From Nitrospirota bacterium (GTDB lineage: Bacteria > Nitrospirota > Thermodesulfovibrionia > Thermodesulfovibrionales > Magnetobacteriaceae), in contig JADFXJ010000014.1 in the NCBI GenBank assembly GCA_015233615.1, positions 1-47,471 on the forward strand: DNA of 47,471 nucleotides. The letters are read 5' to 3'. The notes beneath the pieces were generated by a model. The model was not told where the DNA came from. It saw nothing but the letters and a program-made list of their open reading frames with translations, and did no database searches. A program made the translations under genes and the position numbers. Positions 24,209 to 32,379 of this stretch are shown piece by piece (the stretch's first letter is position 1; each line of letters opens with the position of its first letter).

Positions 24209-25738
24209 TTAGATACCCTTCTCAACGGCTCTCTTCTTACCTTCCAGCTTGTTGAGCGCGTTTATGTAGGCTTTAGCCGAGGCTATGATTATGTCCGTAT
24301 CGGAACCGGTGCCACGTTCGGTGCGGCCACCTTCTTCGAGAGTAACAACTACGTCCCCAAGGGCGTCGGTACCGCCGGTTATACTTTTAACTTCATACTT
24401 GCTGAGCTGGCTCTTAGTCTTCGTAATGGCGGCTATGGCGTTATAAGTGGCGTCTACGGGACCGTCCCCCGAATGGGTCAGCTCCCGATCTTCGCCGTTT
24501 ACCGTCATCCTGACGTGAGCCGTGGGGCGCTGGTTGGTACCACTTGCGACAAACAGGAAGGTCAGACAGTACACGTCGCAAATGTCGGACAACTCCTGTG
24601 TCAGGAGCGTCTCGATGTCTTCGTCAAAGACGTACTTTTTCTGATCGGCCAGTGACTTGAACTTATCGAACGTCTTGTTTACGTCATCGTCACCGAGGTC
24701 GTAGCCAAGCTCTTTGAGCCGCTCCTTAAAGGCGTGCCTGCCGGAGTGTTTTCCAAGTACGAGTTTGCTTGCGGGAATACCGACGTCCTGCGGCTTCAAA
24801 ATCTCGTAAGTAGAGCGTTCTTTCAGGTAACCGTCCTGGTGAATGCCGGCCTCGTGGGCAAAGGCATTGTCACCGACAATAGCCTTGTTAGGCTGAACCA
24901 TCATGCCTGTGATCTTAGAGACCATGCGGCTGGTTTTATAAATCTCCCGCGTCGTAATCCGTGTATCTGCTCCACTAAAAATCCCAGGACGGGTTTTAAG
25001 TACCATGACGATCTCCTCTAACGAAGCGTTACCGGCCCGTTCTCCTATACCGTTTACGGTGCACTCCACCTGCCCCGCCCCTTTCAATATGGCCGCAAGC
25101 GAGTTTGCCACGGCAAGACCGAGGTCATTGTGGCAGTGGACGGAGATGACGCACTTATCTATGTTTGGCACATTGTTCATGAGGTAATCGATAAGCTCGC
25201 TATACTCCAGAGGAATAGTATAGCCGACGGTGTCCGGAATATTTACGGTGGTTGCGCCGGCCTTTATTACCTCCTCCGTTATCCGGCAGAGAAAGTCCCG
25301 GTCCGAACGTGTGGCGTCCTCGGCCGAAAACTCCACGTCATCCGTATATTTACGGGCATGCAAAACCGCCTTCACGGCTGATTCCAGTACCTGCTCCCTA
25401 TCCATTTTCAACTTATACTTAAGGTGTATGTCCGAGGTGGCTAGGAATATGTGAACACGGCCGCTTTCGGCGCTTTTTATCGCCTCCCCTACCCTGTCTA
25501 TATCTTCGAAGCGGGTCCTCGCCAGTCCGGCCACCGTCACCCCGTCTATTTCATTGGCTATCAGCCTTACCGCCTCGAAATCGCCCTGTGACGCAATGGG
25601 AAATCCCGCCTCTATCACGTCCACGTTCAGCCTCTTCAGTTGCCTGGCGATTTGAAGCTTTTCCTCGACGTTCATTGTAGCCCCCGGGGACTGCTCTCCG
25701 TCTCTTAAAGTAGTATCGAAGACTTTAATTAACCTCAC
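24209..25738 (-). CDS. leuA: 2-isopropylmalate synthase
   Basis: Condenses acetyl-CoA with 2-oxoisovalerate, the committed step of leucine synthesis. The TIM-barrel domain begins [14 protein letters not shown] and contains [57 protein letters not shown] and HEAGIHQDG. The C-terminal allosteric domain (about 385-500) is present, and 509 residues is the standard type-1 length, so leucine feedback control is likely. ATGA overlap with pssA shows tight coupling. Citramalate synthase is the main alternative, but the sequence is the classical LeuA form. Confidence 0.95.
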   Translation of the reverse strand: MRLIKVFDTTLRDGEQSPGATMNVEEKLQIARQLKRLNVDVIEAGFPIASQGDFEAVRLIANEIDGVTVAGLARTRFEDIDRVGEAIKSAESGRVHIFLATSDIHLKYKLKMDREQVLESAVKAVLHARKYTDDVEFSAEDATRSDRDFLCRITEEVIKAGATTVNIPDTVGYTIPLEYSELIDYLMNNVPNIDKCVISVHCHNDLGLAVANSLAAILKGAGQVECTVNGIGERAGNASLEEIVMVLKTRPGIFSGADTRITTREIYKTSRMVSKITGMMVQPNKAIVGDNAFAHEAGIHQDGYLKERSTYEILKPQDVGIPASKLVLGKHSGRHAFKERLKELGYDLGDDDVNKTFDKFKSLADQKKYVFDEDIETLLTQELSDICDVYCLTFLFVASGTNQRPTAHVRMTVNGEDRELTHSGDGPVDATYNAIAAITKTKSQLSKYEVKSITGGTDALGDVVVTLEEGGRTERGTGSDTDIIIASAKAYINALNKLEGKKRAVEKGI

Positions 25739-26517
25739 CGGACTTCCTTTTTCTTCGCTATTTCGCGTTTATCGGAGCTTTCCTGTTGCAGAACTTCGGA
25801 ACTAGCGGTACCGTACTTCCTGTGTTTGTAAAACATGTATAGATTTTCGACTATTCCCCATAACATGTAAGAAAAGGCGAAAACGAAAAGCACAGTGGGT
25901 GGATGTACGAATACGACTATAAGAAATACCATCATCAGAACGAGGAACAAAAAAGGCTTCCTCGACTTCATGTCAAGCTCTTTGAGCCCGTGGAATCTCA
26001 ACGTGCTTATCATCAATATCGATAACACTGCGGTGAGCGCTAAAACGCCATAGTTTTTCGCCGGCGCTTTGTCCCACTGGCTGTGCCAGAAGATAACGAG
26101 CGTCGACAATATGGTAGCGGCCCCAGGAATGGGCATACCGGTGAAATATTTCTTTTCCGTGGATACCATCTGCACGTTGTACCGGGCGAGCCTCAACGCG
26201 CCACAGCTCACGTACAAAAAGGCAACCGCGGCTCCCAGCCTCCCGAAGGGATGAAACACCCAGTTAAACATCATTATGGACGGGGCTACGCCAAAGGCTA
26301 CCAGGTCGGATAGAGAATCGAGTTCTATTCCAAACCTTGTGGCAGTATTTGTCAGTCGTGCTACCCACCCATCGAGACCGTCGAAAATGTTAGCCACAAG
26401 AATCATCCAGGCGGCTAAAACGTAATCCCCATTCAAAGACGCCAATATAGAAAAAAACCCGAAAAACATGCCACAAAGCGTCAATCCGTTCGGTAATATG
26501 TAAACACCCCTTTTCAT
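25735..26517 (-). CDS. pssA: CDP-diacylglycerol-serine O-phosphatidyltransferase
   Basis: An integral membrane enzyme making phosphatidylserine. The CDP-alcohol phosphotransferase signature [26 protein letters not shown] (split here: DGLDGWVAR, then [10 protein letters not shown]) is complete with its catalytic Asp residues. Several TM helices follow and the 260-residue size fits. The C-terminal tail is charged ([14 protein letters not shown]). ATGA overlaps join it to psd upstream and leuA downstream. Confidence 0.95.
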   Translation of the reverse strand: MKRGVYILPNGLTLCGMFFGFFSILASLNGDYVLAAWMILVANIFDGLDGWVARLTNTATRFGIELDSLSDLVAFGVAPSIMMFNWVFHPFGRLGAAVAFLYVSCGALRLARYNVQMVSTEKKYFTGMPIPGAATILSTLVIFWHSQWDKAPAKNYGVLALTAVLSILMISTLRFHGLKELDMKSRKPFLFLVLMMVFLIVVFVHPPTVLFVFAFSYMLWGIVENLYMFYKHRKYGTASSEVLQQESSDKREIAKKKEVR

Positions 26518-27188
26518 GCGCTCTCCTCGTCAAACTTCCTTTTTTCGCTTTTCCAATAGGCCAGGATGCTTTCTCCCGCCTTAACGGTGTCACCAATTTT
26601 TACGTTTATTTTTACGCCTGCCTGGGCGTTGTGGGGAAAGTAAAGGTCAACCCTGGAGCTGAATTTTATCATACCGTACCTTTCGCCGGTCTTCAGCTCG
26701 TGGCCCGGAGATACCCTGCACACGGCTCTTCTGGCAACGGAACCGGCCACCTGCCGTACGAGTATCTCTCCCTTGTCCGTATCGAGCACCATGGCGATGT
26801 TTTCATTTTTCAACGAGGCCTCATCCAGGAAGGCCTTGTAAAAGCTGCCGGGGGTATGCTTTACGCTCTTTACCCTGCCGGAGTACGGAGCCCTGTTTAC
26901 GTGAACGTTCAGGGGAGACATGAATATGCTGATTTTTAGCACGTCACATTTAAAATACTCTTCCTCGCGTATGTCTTTTACTACGATTATCCTCCCGTCG
27001 GCGGGAGATACTATGGCGTCAGCCTCAGCGGGTACCGCTCTGTCCGGATCCCTGAAGAAGACAAACATAAAGAGAAAAAGGCAACACGGTATAGCAGTAA
27101 CCCAAACGTTCGACATAAAATACGTCAGCAGTGTAAGTAAAGCTGTGCCAATAAAAAAGGGCAAACCCTCCGGCGCGAATTTCATCAT
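26514..27188 (-). CDS. psd: Phosphatidylserine decarboxylase, short (archaeal-type) form with a Ser-Ser cleavage site
   Basis: Converts phosphatidylserine to phosphatidylethanolamine at the inner membrane. 224 residues: two N-terminal hydrophobic helices, FFRDPDRAVP, IVSPADGRI, ISIFMSPLNVHVNRAP, SFYKAFLDEAS and a C-terminal KIGDTVKAGESILAYW. The pyruvoyl-generating site usually reads F-G-S-R; here the codons at about 26661-26672 read Phe-Ser-Ser-Arg (IKFSSRVDLYFP), so the residue before the scissile bond is Ser, not Gly. Other pyruvoyl enzymes cleave Ser-Ser, so activity may be retained. First gene of psd-pssA-leuA. Confidence 0.93.
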   Translation of the reverse strand: MMKFAPEGLPFFIGTALLTLLTYFMSNVWVTAIPCCLFLFMFVFFRDPDRAVPAEADAIVSPADGRIIVVKDIREEEYFKCDVLKISIFMSPLNVHVNRAPYSGRVKSVKHTPGSFYKAFLDEASLKNENIAMVLDTDKGEILVRQVAGSVARRAVCRVSPGHELKTGERYGMIKFSSRVDLYFPHNAQAGVKINVKIGDTVKAGESILAYWKSEKRKFDEESA

Positions 27189-27448
27189 CTATATAATCCC
27201 GTATATAATCCTGATAATCTTATAGTCACTTGAATAATAAATCGTTTTATTATATTATATTATGCTTTTCTAATACAAACCATATGAATTAATATAGTAA
27301 ATTAACATAAAAGAAATAGTTAAGGCAAATACCGGAGACGGTTTAGAAATGTAAATGAATTAATCAGTAAAAACGCGGTGTTAAAAACGTTGGAAGCCAC
27401 GAAAGCGACGGAAACGCTAAAACATATCAGATAAGCGAGGATTAAATT
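27189..27448. other. Divergent promoter region between psd and proS
   Basis: 260 nt of AT-rich DNA separating the two oppositely transcribed units, with several TATA-like strings around 27240-27310 but no pair of hexamers I can defend. No T-box-like structure recognised before proS. Confidence 0.4.
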
Positions 27449-29149
27449 ATGAAATATACCCAAATGCTGATACCTACGTTAAAAGAGGTCCCATCGGACG
27501 CCGAAGCCGTAAGCCACGTTCTCATGCTACGTGGGGGATACGTGCGGCAGCTCGCCTCGGGGTTGTACATATACATGCCCCTGTTCTTAAGGGTTTTGAA
27601 CAGGGTTAACGGTATAATCCGGCAAGAGATGAACCGGATTGGCGCCCAGGAGGTATCCATGCCCGTACTGCACCCTGCCGAGATCTGGCAAAAAACGGGC
27701 AGGTGGTACGAGATCAAGGAGGAGATGTTCCGTTTGAAAGACCGTACGGGCAGGGACATGTGCCTTGCCATGACCCACGAGGAGATAATGACATGGCTTG
27801 CCTCCAGGGAGATAAGGTCTTACCGGGACATGCCTCAAACCTGGTACCAGATACAGACAAAGCTCCGGGACGAAGCAAGGCCCAAAAGCGGCGTTCTCAG
27901 GACGAGGGAGTTCATAATGAAAGACAGCTACAGCTTCGACGTGGACGAGGAAGCTCTCGAAAAGAGCTACAACCTTCACATCGAAGCTTATGATAAAATA
28001 TTTTCCCGGTGCGGCCTGGCTTTTTACAGGGTGGAGTCCGACCCCGGTATGATGGGAGGAGCTACCGCGCACGAGTACATGGCACCGAGCCCGGCCGGAG
28101 AAGACGAGGTCGCCATATGCGCCAACTGCGGCTACTCCGCCAACGTGGAGCTTGCCATATCCGTATCGCCTGCCGGAGATCCGGTCGAAATGGCGTACGA
28201 AGACGCACATACTCCCGGCAAGAGGACCATCGGGGAGGTTTCAGCTTTTCTTGATCTGAGTCCCGACAAGTTTATAAAGAGTCTTCTTCTGATATCGTCC
28301 GACGGCCCCGTGCTGGCTCTCATTCGGGGAGATCAGCAGTTGCACGAAAATAAGACCGCCCGTATTATCGGCACATTCAGGCCGGCCCAAAGGGAGGAAG
28401 TGAAGGAACTGCTCGGTGTGGAGGCCGGCTTTATCGGCCCGATGGGACATAAAGTGAGGGTAATAGCCGACGAAGTCCTGAAAACGTCCACGTACGTTAG
28501 CGGCGCAAACAGAAGCGATTACCATACAAAAGGGGTAAAACCGGCAGTACACTTCACAGCCGAATGGTTTGACCTGCACAAGGCTCAGGAAAATGACGGC
28601 TGCCCGAAATGTGCCGCCAAATTAAAAATCGTAAAGGTAATAGAGATAGGGAACATCTTCAAGCTCGGAACTAAGTACTCCGCCCCGCTTAAAGCCATAT
28701 ACCTCGACAAGGAGGGTATAGAAAAACCAATTATAATGGGTAGTTATGGTATAGGACCGGCACGCATAGCAGCGGCGGCAATCGAGCAGTCCAACGATAA
28801 AAACGGGATTATATGGCCTGCACCCATTGCCCCCTTCGACGTCGAAATCTTACCTCTGAACATGTCGGACGAAGAGGTAAAAGGCGTTTCCCTGCGCCTG
28901 TACGACGAACTGACTTCTATGGGCATGGAAGTCCTCCTCGACGACAGGGACGAGAGGGCCGGCGTGAAATTCAAGGACGCGGACCTCATAGGAATTCCGT
29001 ACCATGTAGTGGTTGGCACGAAAAACGTGAAAGAGGGCGTCGTGGAGATTAAGAAACGCGCAACCGGGGAGACGGAAAAAGTGCCCATGGAAAAAATAGC
29101 GGAATTCTTTCGGCAAAGGCCCGGCACCGGAAAACCTGGTAGAATATAG
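27449..29149 (+). CDS. proS: Prolyl-tRNA synthetase (bacterial type)
   Basis: Charges tRNA-Pro. 566 residues, the normal length of the bacterial form with the editing insertion. Class II motifs: motif 1 near GLYIYMPLFLRVLNRV...P.LHPAEIWQ; motif 2 around TKLRDEARPKSGVLRTREFIMKD (read as two parts, RDEARPKSG and RTREFIMKD); motif 3 MGSYGIGPARI. The INS editing domain spans about 225-390. The C-terminal anticodon-binding domain (about 455-565) includes LDDRDERAGVKFKDADLIGIPY. The ATG at 27449 gives the canonical start MKYTQMLIPTLKEVP. Confidence 0.96.
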   Translation: MKYTQMLIPTLKEVPSDAEAVSHVLMLRGGYVRQLASGLYIYMPLFLRVLNRVNGIIRQEMNRIGAQEVSMPVLHPAEIWQKTGRWYEIKEEMFRLKDRTGRDMCLAMTHEEIMTWLASREIRSYRDMPQTWYQIQTKLRDEARPKSGVLRTREFIMKDSYSFDVDEEALEKSYNLHIEAYDKIFSRCGLAFYRVESDPGMMGGATAHEYMAPSPAGEDEVAICANCGYSANVELAISVSPAGDPVEMAYEDAHTPGKRTIGEVSAFLDLSPDKFIKSLLLISSDGPVLALIRGDQQLHENKTARIIGTFRPAQREEVKELLGVEAGFIGPMGHKVRVIADEVLKTSTYVSGANRSDYHTKGVKPAVHFTAEWFDLHKAQENDGCPKCAAKLKIVKVIEIGNIFKLGTKYSAPLKAIYLDKEGIEKPIIMGSYGIGPARIAAAAIEQSNDKNGIIWPAPIAPFDVEILPLNMSDEEVKGVSLRLYDELTSMGMEVLLDDRDERAGVKFKDADLIGIPYHVVVGTKNVKEGVVEIKKRATGETEKVPMEKIAEFFRQRPGTGKPGRI

Positions 29150-29412
29150 TAGACCTTAATCATTGGGATAAATGTTATGACTTACCGTTTAGACCCGCGC
29201 GGCCACAGGCGGCACCGGTGCTTACGCTCCCCCCCACCGGCGGGAGAACCCGGAGCCACTGAACTGCAATGTCAGCTTTATCCGCCTACGCTACCCATCT
29301 GTGAAACGCCCCCCCACAACGCACTCCGATTACCCCGTCGATTACCCCATTATCATTCACATGGTTACCTGTATTCATCTAAATTGTTATAATAGAAGAA
29401 GGAGATTATATT
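29150..29412. other. Spacer before hicBA, nothing recognised
   Basis: 260 nt. A 71-codon frame from 29177 is Pro/Arg/His-rich and lacks an SD, so I do not call it. The hicB SD (AAGGAGAT) is at its end. Confidence 0.4.
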
Positions 29413-29598
29413 ATGAAAATGACAATGATTTACTGGAAAGAGGAGAATTTTTGGTTGGGCAAACTACTTGAACACCCGGAAATTATGACCCAAGGCTTGA
29501 CATTGGAAGAATTAGAGGAGAATTTAAAAGAAGCGTATATACTAATGGTATTAGACGATGTCCCCGAAAATTATCAGAGAAAAGAAGTTCTTATATGA
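29413..29598 (+). CDS. hicB: HicB-family antitoxin
   Basis: 61-residue protein with the partial RNase H-like fold of short HicB antitoxins: an N-terminal hairpin (MTMIYWKEENFWLGKLLEHPEIMTQG) and helix LTLEELEENLKEAYILMV; the long segment is cited as two blocks, MTMIYWKEEN and FWLGKLLEHPEI. AAGGAGAT supports the ATG. Its stop overlaps the hicA start as ATGA. It probably neutralises HicA; unlike long HicB proteins it lacks an obvious DNA-binding domain. Confidence 0.88.
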   Translation: MKMTMIYWKEENFWLGKLLEHPEIMTQGLTLEELEENLKEAYILMVLDDVPENYQRKEVLI

Positions 29599-29774
29599 AA
29601 CGAAATGAGCTTATCCGGCAACTTTTAGACAAAGGTTGTCTGTTGCATCGGCATGGCTCAAACCACGATATCTATATAAACCCTAAAAATAATCAGAAGC
29701 AGCCAGTCCCACGACATAGTGAAATACAAGAAACACTGGCAAGACATATCAAAAACTATCTTGGCCTGAACTAA
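29595..29774 (+). CDS. hicA: HicA-family mRNA interferase toxin
   Basis: A 59-residue dsRBD-like protein: MKRNELIRQLLDKGCLLHRH, then GSNHDIYINP carrying the catalytic-type His, a basic turn and VPRHSEIQETLARHIKNYLG. This is the standard HicA pattern (G-S-H-hydrophobic; PRH). It is too short for most gene callers. It overlaps hicB by 4 nt; the antitoxin-first order is the common arrangement for hicBA. Confidence 0.9.
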   Translation: MKRNELIRQLLDKGCLLHRHGSNHDIYINPKNNQKQPVPRHSEIQETLARHIKNYLGLN

Positions 29775-29831
29775 TTTCATAACATTTTAGCTAACATATC
29801 CGATTAAATCACCATTTCTTAAGCCTTAGCG

Positions 29832-30389
29832 TTAAAATTTCAGCCTGCGTGTCCAGGCCACCAACGCCACGAGAAGTTCCCCGATCAAACCCCGCGTCTT
29901 TTCGTCCGTTAGCCGGCCGTTAACGTCAATCTTGTCATGGGCTGAGGGAACCATGATCTCCGGCTGATTAAGTATGTGCGCATTAAGGGATATGAAGCAC
30001 TGCCGCAGGTGATACTGTGCCCTCGCACTGCCAAACATTCCCATCGACGCCCCCATTATGGCAAGGGGCTTATCATGGAATACTTTGTTGCCATGCGGAC
30101 GTGATGCCCAGTCGATAGCGTTTTTCAGGACACCCGGTATGGAGTAGTTGTATTCGGGCGTGGCCAATAGCAGTGCATCGGCGGCTTTGATTTTCTCCTT
30201 GAATTGTCGCACCCTTTCCGGGGGATCTTTTTCCAGGTCCTGATTGTACAAAGGAATGCCATCCAGGCCGAAAATCTCAAGTACGGCATCATTGGGCAGC
30301 AATTCCGTCGCCGCCTCCAGGAGCGCCTTATTGAAGGAACCCTTACGCAAGCTCCCCGGTATGCCTAAAATGGTAATTTTTTGTTCCAT
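29832..30389 (-). CDS. NADPH-dependent FMN reductase/chromate-reductase-type flavoprotein
   Basis: 185 residues with the flavodoxin-like fold of the NAD(P)H:FMN/quinone reductase family: FMN-phosphate loop GIPGSLRKGSFNKALLEAA (GSLRKGSFN), TPEYNYSIPGVLKNAIDWAS and KPLAIMGASMGMFGSARAQ. These enzymes reduce flavins, quinones or chromate in the cytosol. AAGGAGGAAG lies about 7 nt before the ATG. It converges on hicBA and stands alone. Confidence 0.92.
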   Translation of the reverse strand: MEQKITILGIPGSLRKGSFNKALLEAATELLPNDAVLEIFGLDGIPLYNQDLEKDPPERVRQFKEKIKAADALLLATPEYNYSIPGVLKNAIDWASRPHGNKVFHDKPLAIMGASMGMFGSARAQYHLRQCFISLNAHILNQPEIMVPSAHDKIDVNGRLTDEKTRGLIGELLVALVAWTRRLKF

Positions 30390-30468
30390 GCTACACTTCC
30401 TCCTTATACGAAAATAACGGGTATCGGATCAGGCCTTACCCGGAATCTTGTCCGGTATGAAATTTGTG

Positions 30469-30768
30469 TTAACGTAAATCTACAATAAAAACTATTGGGG
30501 AATCTTTGTAAATGTTCAGTATTCCGCCGAATATAAACGCTATCAGGATAACGTTCCCGAATAGTGAGGATACAACACTGAATGTGACCTTATCGATTTC
30601 GTACGACTGGATTTTATCGATCGTCTCTTTCTCCACCACCTTGTTAAATGTCTCCGGCAAAGCAGCGCCGCTGAGTTTCATGTGGCGCATGTTGAGATAT
30701 TCGAGCCAGTACTCGAAACCTTCCCTATCGATGAAAAGGACTAAAGCCGCCATAGCGTATGCTGTCAT
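30469..30768 (-). pseudogene. Truncated M48/Ste24-type protease N-terminus
   Basis: About 100 codons resembling the N-terminal membrane region of Ste24-like CAAX proteases: a first helix (AYAMAALVLFI), then YWLEYLNMRHM, LPETFNKVVEKETIDKIQSYEIDKVTFSVV (as LPETFNKVV and SYEIDKVTFS) and a second helix (NVILIAFIFGGILNIY). The frame then stops, with no HExxH zinc motif anywhere downstream. GGAGG just before the Met at 30768 marks the original start. Most likely a decayed gene; a functional short membrane protein is less likely. Confidence 0.65.
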
Positions 30769-30783
30769 GTGCCCTCCTGCCAT

Positions 30784-31008
30784 AGATTATAACATAATTC
30801 TACTTTCTCAATCTGAAAGGCGTGTGGCGTTTCTCTGGAAAAGGCATGATTGCTTCGTTAAGCGCCTCCATACACTCGCAATTATAAGTAAGGAGTGCGT
30901 TATACCAAGGAGCTTTCGACGATGCCAACGAAGTTAATCGAATGAATGCAATTTGGTATTAGGAGTGCTCCAGGGGAAATGCGCATACTGCTACCAATCC
31001 TCTTTTAC
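30784..31008. other. Decayed-looking spacer
   Basis: No intact gene. A minus-strand frame ending at about 30800 reads MEALNEAIMPFPEKRHTPFR before a stop and could be the end of another lost gene, unidentified. Confidence 0.3.
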
Positions 31009-31149
31009 CTACCCATAATAAACGTTTTTTCTATAGCCCACCTTAAGGGCAAGAACAACCTCCCCGGCATCCTGTATATTGCAGATTATCCGGTATTTCC
31101 CAATTCGATATCTCCAGAGAGGCTTATCGTATCCCTTATGCTGTTTGCC
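31009..31149 (-). pseudogene. relE-type toxin relic, N-terminus missing
   Basis: Forty-six sense codons and a stop give the C-terminal half of a RelE toxin: GYDKPLWRYRIGKYRIIC, then IQDAGEVVLALKVGYRKNVY, the standard LWRYR-GxYRI and L-VGHRxxVY signatures (Tyr replaces the usual His). Immediately upstream in frame is TAA, then AT-rich DNA of the neighbouring toxin-antitoxin unit, with no start codon and no relB. It has never been part of an open frame long enough to be called; clearly a remnant. Confidence 0.8.
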
Positions 31150-31233
31150 TTAATCTAACCTCTCTATGTTATAGATTTAGTTACAGGGTTTATTTCATAT
31201 TTTGTTATATTTAGGCAATCTCAAAAAGGATAA

Positions 31234-31713
31234 CTATTCTCCCATCGCCTTGATAAATTCCTGGTATAAAGAATCTTTGATTCTGATTCCTTTTTTTCTT
31301 AATTCATCCCCAAGAGGTTTTATTTTAGCAATTAAACCCTTTTCTTTAGCTTCTTTTAATACTCGCAAACTACCAACACAAATTATTCCTCTGCTTTGGG
31401 CTTCTCTGCGTGCCAATTTGTCATCCACTAAAAGAATAGCTCCTATTTCCTGGGCTAAAAGAATAGCTTCTTTTTCCCCTAAACCCAAACCTTCTGGCAA
31501 CTGGTGAATCTTTACATAATCCTTTATGGGTTCCTTCCTGATCCAGACAGTATTTTTTAGCTCTATATCACCAGGTTTTCCCTGCCCTTGGATCACAATC
31601 TCATTATACACAGCTTGTGGTATCCTTATCTCTCCTAACGCTTGTAGTAAAAGTTCTATTTTTCCAATTTTAGCAAAAATTATTAAAGGACTTGAGTCTG
31701 AAACTATATACAT
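31234..31713 (-). CDS. DUF3368 PIN-like toxin
   Basis: 159 residues with a PIN-domain layout: IVSDSSPLIIFAKIGKIELL at the start (acidic residue in SDSSPL), a central VYNEIV, GLGEKEAILLAQE and ILLVDDKLARREAQSRG with the paired Asp residues, as in DUF3368 (VapC-related) proteins. Predicted RNase toxin. It begins 1 nt after the UPF0175 gene stop. Its DNA is visibly more AT-rich than the flanking genes, suggesting lateral origin. Confidence 0.9.
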   Translation of the reverse strand: MYIVSDSSPLIIFAKIGKIELLLQALGEIRIPQAVYNEIVIQGQGKPGDIELKNTVWIRKEPIKDYVKIHQLPEGLGLGEKEAILLAQEIGAILLVDDKLARREAQSRGIICVGSLRVLKEAKEKGLIAKIKPLGDELRKKGIRIKDSLYQEFIKAMGE

Positions 31714-31714
31714 T

Positions 31715-31972
31715 TTAAGAGATATTTTGATTAAGTTCTTTTTTTAACTCTTCAATAGACATATCTATAACTGACATTTCATACTTTGACATTAAATCAA
31801 GAAGAGCATAACGGCTTATTCCTAAAAGTTCGGCTGCCTTACCTTGGGAGATTTCCTCTTTGAGTAACAATTCTAAGACTATTATTTCTTTTCCTTTTTC
31901 AAGAACCTCATAATCTTTTAAGGTTTCCGGGGGCAAATCCACCGGAAATTTTAACATTATTTCTTTAGGCAT
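31715..31972 (-). CDS. UPF0175 antitoxin
   Basis: About 85 residues. N-terminal LKFPVDLPPETLKDYEV, then a helix-turn-helix of the UPF0175 type (ISQGKAAELLGISRYALLDL), which likely binds the operon promoter and the toxin. The frame could start at GTG 31981 or ATG 31978, but AAGGAG is too close to those; ATG at 31972 has about 8 nt spacing. It pairs with the DUF3368 toxin. Confidence 0.88.
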   Translation of the reverse strand: MPKEIMLKFPVDLPPETLKDYEVLEKGKEIIVLELLLKEEISQGKAAELLGISRYALLDLMSKYEMSVIDMSIEELKKELNQNIS

Positions 31973-32019
31973 AGCCATCACTCCTTTTATTTTGCTTTAA
32001 CGCTTGTCTCATAGCTTTA

Positions 32020-32048
32020 TATTAAGTGATAAAATGAGTAGGCGTCAA
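32020..32048 (-). promoter_or_regulatory. Probable promoter of the UPF0175/DUF3368 operon
   Basis: Reading the minus strand, TTGACG (32048-32043) and TTAATA (32025-32020) are separated by 17 nt, with the start about 48 nt downstream. TATAAA lies 3 nt further down as an alternative -10. Confidence 0.45.
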
Positions 32049-32099
32049 GAAAAATAATAAAAAATATCTTAGTCCAAAATGAAGTGACAGGAAAGGACA

Positions 32100-32170
32100 A
32101 GGGCGATTCCGGCCCGCGAATGCGGCTGACGGCTCTATCCGGAATGACGGAAAGGGCAAGAACAGAACAA
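32100..32170. repeat. Dispersed repeat, copy B
   Basis: Contains GATTCCGGCCCGCGAATGCG, GGCTGACGGCTC and TCCGGAATGACGGAAAGGGC, strings shared with 19456-19590. No gene is called between 32049 and 32379; the 67-codon frame here is repeat-derived. Confidence 0.5.
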
Positions 32171-32379
32171 GGACGGGACAGAAAAGGACAGGACAAGGGC
32201 TATGTTCAGGAAGAGTCAGAATGCGTCATCTTACCGTTGACATTACACGACGTTTTTGAGGCAGACGCTATTCAGTTTTTATGTTGAAATATCTTGCCCA
32301 TAAAAGTTAGAATAAAATGGTAACCTTATCCATTGCCAGGCGGCAAAATTATGGGTATAAGTTACATAAAGGTCACATT

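Noticed and set aside
29177-29392. 71-codon frame between proS and hicB
   Set aside because: Pro/Arg/His-rich, no SD and no recognisable domain.
30946-31158. 70-codon plus-strand frame MQFGIRSAPGEM...
   Set aside because: It is antisense to the relE relic, whose translation is clearly family-like.
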